DNA of 40,372 nt from Oscillospiraceae bacterium (GTDB lineage Bacteria; Bacillota; Clostridia; Oscillospirales; Oscillospiraceae), in NCBI GenBank assembly GCA_017435525.1, contig JAFSEW010000063.1, positions 1-40,372 of the forward strand. The letters are read 5' to 3'. Below, piece by piece: positions 38,673 to 40,372 of the stretch (positions within the stretch are counted from its first letter, which is position 1; the number at the start of each line of letters is the position of its first letter). The position numbers were made by a program, and so were the translations under genes. The notes below the pieces were generated by a model. That model ran no database searches, was not told where the DNA came from, and was given only the letters and a program-made list of their open reading frames with translations.

Positions 38673-38906
38673 AGTTCTATGTGGTATTGTGTGCAGGGCG
38701 CGGGTGCGCATGATCAATCCTTGTGGGATATCTTTTTATGTGCTGCCGCTTCCTGGAAGCGGGCTTCTTCTATTCATACACTATTGCATATTTTTGAATA
38801 TTTTTTGTGTATAATCGAAACATTTTTTGAACAGTTTCTTTTTTATAGCAGACTATGCTATATCGCTTCCGCAACCCCCGCAGCGCAACACCATTGGGGA
38901 TATCTT
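38673..38906 (-). promoter_or_regulatory. Intergenic region between ferritin and PepSY genes, with palindrome and -10 element
   Basis: This stretch is AT-rich and has no convincing gene. It holds a perfect inverted repeat TATAGCA-N5-TGCTATA (38844-38862). On the minus strand TGC-TATAAA overlaps its right arm as an extended -10 element. CCGCTTCC-T-GGAAGCGG (38746-38762) can form a hairpin. GATATCTTTT occurs twice (about 38728 and 38899). On the minus strand a short open frame starts at ATG 38711 after AAGGA. A plus-strand TATAAT near 38809 has no good -35 box. Confidence 0.45.
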
Positions 38907-39416
38907 TTACAGTGTCAGGGAAGGTGCCGTGTAAACTCTGGCTTTGTACTCCTGATCCAGCAGGTACAAGCCCTTGGGATCCTGGCCGAAGAGCTTATAG
39001 CGGCTGATCATGGTATCGGCGGAATCTTCCTCCTCCATCTGCTCATCCACAAACCAGTCCAGGAATTTCATGGTCCGGTAATCCTTGGCTTGATGGGCCT
39101 CATGGTAGATATTGTTGATCAGGGCGGTGACATAGCGCTCATGCTCCGCAGCCACCTCCAGGGGCTTCAGTACGGAGTCAAATACCTGATCGGGCTTTTC
39201 AATGGCTTCCAGCGTTACCTTCAGGCCATTATTTTGCATATATTTCATAAACAGCAGTGCATGATCCCGCTCTTCCTGGGCCTGCACCATGTAGTAGTTG
39301 GCATAGCCGTCCAGATCCAGCCCGTCATAATAGTTGGACATATCGAGATACAGATACGCACTGTAAAATTCCTTGTTGATCTGCGCATTCAAAAGCGCCG
39401 CGATTTTTTCGTTCAT
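38907..39416 (-). CDS. ftnA: Ferritin
   Basis: The 169-residue protein is a bacterial nonheme ferritin. The four-helix bundle carries ferroxidase-centre residues in INKEFYSAYLYLDMS (first helix Glu), QAQEERDHALLFMKYM (ExxH) and the later helix FLDWFVDEQMEEEDSA. It stores iron as a 24-subunit shell in the cytosol and limits Fenton chemistry. The ATG at 39416 is chosen because AAAGGAG lies 8 nt upstream; a start six codons earlier would overlap that site. It follows the rubrerythrin and flavin reductase genes on the same strand, all useful against oxygen stress. Confidence 0.95.
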   Translation of the reverse strand: MNEKIAALLNAQINKEFYSAYLYLDMSNYYDGLDLDGYANYYMVQAQEERDHALLFMKYMQNNGLKVTLEAIEKPDQVFDSVLKPLEVAAEHERYVTALINNIYHEAHQAKDYRTMKFLDWFVDEQMEEEDSADTMISRYKLFGQDPKGLYLLDQEYKARVYTAPSLTL

Positions 39417-39443
39417 AAAATTTTCTCCTTTCATAGAAAATGT

Positions 39444-39470
39444 CGCCGGTCCCCGGTATGGAGACCGGCG
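39444..39470. other. Hairpin between flavin reductase and ferritin genes
   Basis: CGCCGGTC and GACCGGCG (8 bp) enclose an 11-nt loop. On the minus strand it is followed by ACATTTTC. It could be a weak terminator or a processing site that sets separate levels for the two genes. Confidence 0.45.
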
Positions 39471-39497
39471 GTAAAAGTATCGTCGGTAATGCGGTTG

Positions 39498-39959
39498 TCA
39501 GAATTTCGGCTTGATTGCCTTATGGTAGTGGGCATAGGTGCAGCTGGCATCTTTACCCAGAACCTTGCTCTCGGTAACTTCGCCAATAAACATCATGTGG
39601 CTTCCGAGATTGACCTTCTCCAGAACCTTGCAGGAGAACATAGCGTTGGTGCTGTCCGTCACATAGAGCAGACCGTTATGGCTGCGCTTGGTTGCGGAAA
39701 AAGCCTGGAACTTATCCACATCCCTGCCGGACTGCATGCCAAAATGCCGGATGGTTTCAAAAGGCACATTCTCTGTCAGAACACTGAGGTTGAACTGGCC
39801 GGTGGATTCGATGATCTCCCGGGTCAGATTCCCCATCTGCACGGAGATTGCCAGCTTGGTAGGATCGTTGCCAACCTGGAAGGCGGTGTTTACGGTGCAG
39901 CCGTTGTCGGTTTCTCCCCTGGCTGTGAGAATAAACAGACCGTAGCTGAGGTTAAACAG
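39498..39959 (-). CDS. Flavin reductase domain protein without a canonical start codon
   Basis: The frame encodes a flavin reductase domain like that of clostridial Hrb and NADH:FMN reductases: ALFNLSYGLFILTARGETDN, GCTVNTAFQVGNDP, then HFGMQSGRDVDKFQ and the ending TYAHYHKAIKPKF. It would reduce FMN or feed electrons to rubrerythrin. The conserved N-terminus lies upstream of the first available GTG (39842), and between the in-frame TGA at 40020-40022 and that GTG there is no ATG, GTG or TTG. I set the start at a CTG (39959) just before FNLSYG, as a placeholder. The open frame continues upstream to overlap the end of the rubrerythrin gene in the +1 frame, giving a linker-like [10 protein letters not shown]. 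Alternatives are a +1 frameshift fusion or a one-base sequence error. Confidence 0.75.
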   Translation of the reverse strand: MFNLSYGLFILTARGETDNGCTVNTAFQVGNDPTKLAISVQMGNLTREIIESTGQFNLSVLTENVPFETIRHFGMQSGRDVDKFQAFSATKRSHNGLLYVTDSTNAMFSCKVLEKVNLGSHMMFIGEVTESKVLGKDASCTYAHYHKAIKPKF

Positions 39960-39990
39960 CGCCTTGGGGTCTTGGGCAGGTTCTTCCTGC

Positions 39991-40372
39991 TTAGTGAAAG
40001 TAACGCTCCAGCAGGCCCTTCAGGGCAACGCCGTGGCGGGCTTCGTCCCGGGCCATTTCGTGGACGGTGTCGTGGATGGCATCCAGGCCGTTCTTCTTGG
40101 CGCAGGAGGCCAGATCAAACTTGCCCTGGGTTGCGCCGAACTCGCAGTCAACGCGCCATGCCAGATTGTCGCGGGTGGTGGCCTTCATGTTGGGCTCCAG
40201 ATCCTCACCCAGCAGCTCGGCGAACTTGGCAGCGTGCTCAGCCTCTTCCCAGGCTGCCTTCTCCCAGTACAGGCCGATCTCGGGATAGCCCTCACGATGG
40301 GCGATGCGAGCCATGCACAGGTACATGCCCACTTCGGAGCACTCGCCGTTGAAGTTGGCCATCAGCTGATCA
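39991..40372 (-). CDS. Rubrerythrin-type ferritin-like protein, C-terminal part (cut by window edge)
   Basis: The visible 127 residues hold ferritin-like helices with di-iron ligands: [20 protein letters not shown], then [20 protein letters not shown] (ExxH) and the final [20 protein letters not shown] (ExxRH). This pattern matches clostridial rubrerythrin or reverse rubrerythrin (NADH peroxidase), where the rubredoxin domain may be at the N-terminus; that part would be outside the window. An ATG lies at 40362, but in-frame codons (DQL) continue before it, so the true start is probably upstream. The protein ends without a C-terminal rubredoxin domain. Confidence 0.88.
   Translation of the reverse strand, partial: DQLMANFNGECSEVGMYLCMARIAHREGYPEIGLYWEKAAWEEAEHAAKFAELLGEDLEPNMKATTRDNLAWRVDCEFGATQGKFDLASCAKKNGLDAIHDTVHEMARDEARHGVALKGLLERYFH

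Overview
The window reads as chromosomal DNA of an uncultured-type gut Clostridium (Oscillospirales/Ruminococcaceae-like). The GC content is clearly above 50%, ribosome binding sites are strong AGGAGG types, and GTG and TTG starts occur. Endospore genes (spoIIP, a pdaA-like deacetylase), ParABS with the Firmicutes parS sequence, anaerobic Fe-S redox enzymes and the short GC-rich intergenic palindromes I associate with gut Oscillospiraceae all fit. The genus is an inference. No rRNA, tRNA, CRISPR array, phage or insertion sequence was seen.

Layout. 1-1564: the 5' part of gap and an AlaX-type tRNA editing protein, both minus. 1716-7894: a plus-strand run of U32 protein, maf, mreC, mreD and a class B PBP, closed by a strong terminator. 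8003-10159: DUF2975 protein, Xre-type regulator and DUF4173 protein. 10244-14661 (minus): murI-udk and prfA-tsaE-tsaB-upp. 14803-14915 is a large palindromic intergenic repeat. 15006-16549 (minus): ECF sigma factor and a coupled membrane protein, probably its anti-sigma factor. 16888-17942: DUF421 and DUF4363 proteins, behind a hairpin that buries the start codon. 17920-19501 (minus): spoIIP and tadA. 19708-21571: DUF3810 metallopeptidase and rsmG. 21613-24611 (minus): LURP-one protein, hflC, hflK and DUF1836 protein. 24822-28944: zinc-ribbon membrane protein, two parS sites, parA, parB, PspC protein, serS and mscL.

29075-33358 is a three-gene flavin/Fe-S complex: a NuoE-like subunit, a NuoF-like subunit and a ferredoxin-GltD fusion. 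It matches the Sporomusa-type (Stn) electron-bifurcating transhydrogenase rather than a hydrogenase. It has a near-consensus promoter, a palindromic candidate operator and codon use suggesting high expression. 33532-38614 holds pdaA, an ArAE-like membrane protein, a lipoprotein, a ferredoxin-type aldo/keto reductase, a nitrilase-family amidase, a 50-residue Cys-rich protein and a PepSY protein. 38907-40372 (minus) is an oxidative-stress and iron set: a rubrerythrin-type ferritin-like protein (cut by the window edge), a flavin reductase and ferritin.

Most genes are ordinary. The points most worth a second look are the flavin reductase, whose conserved N-terminus has no ATG/GTG/TTG start and lies in the +1 frame directly after the rubrerythrin stop; the 19-bp hairpin that includes the DUF421 ribosome binding site and AUG; the Stn operon with its palindrome; and the families of intergenic palindromes.
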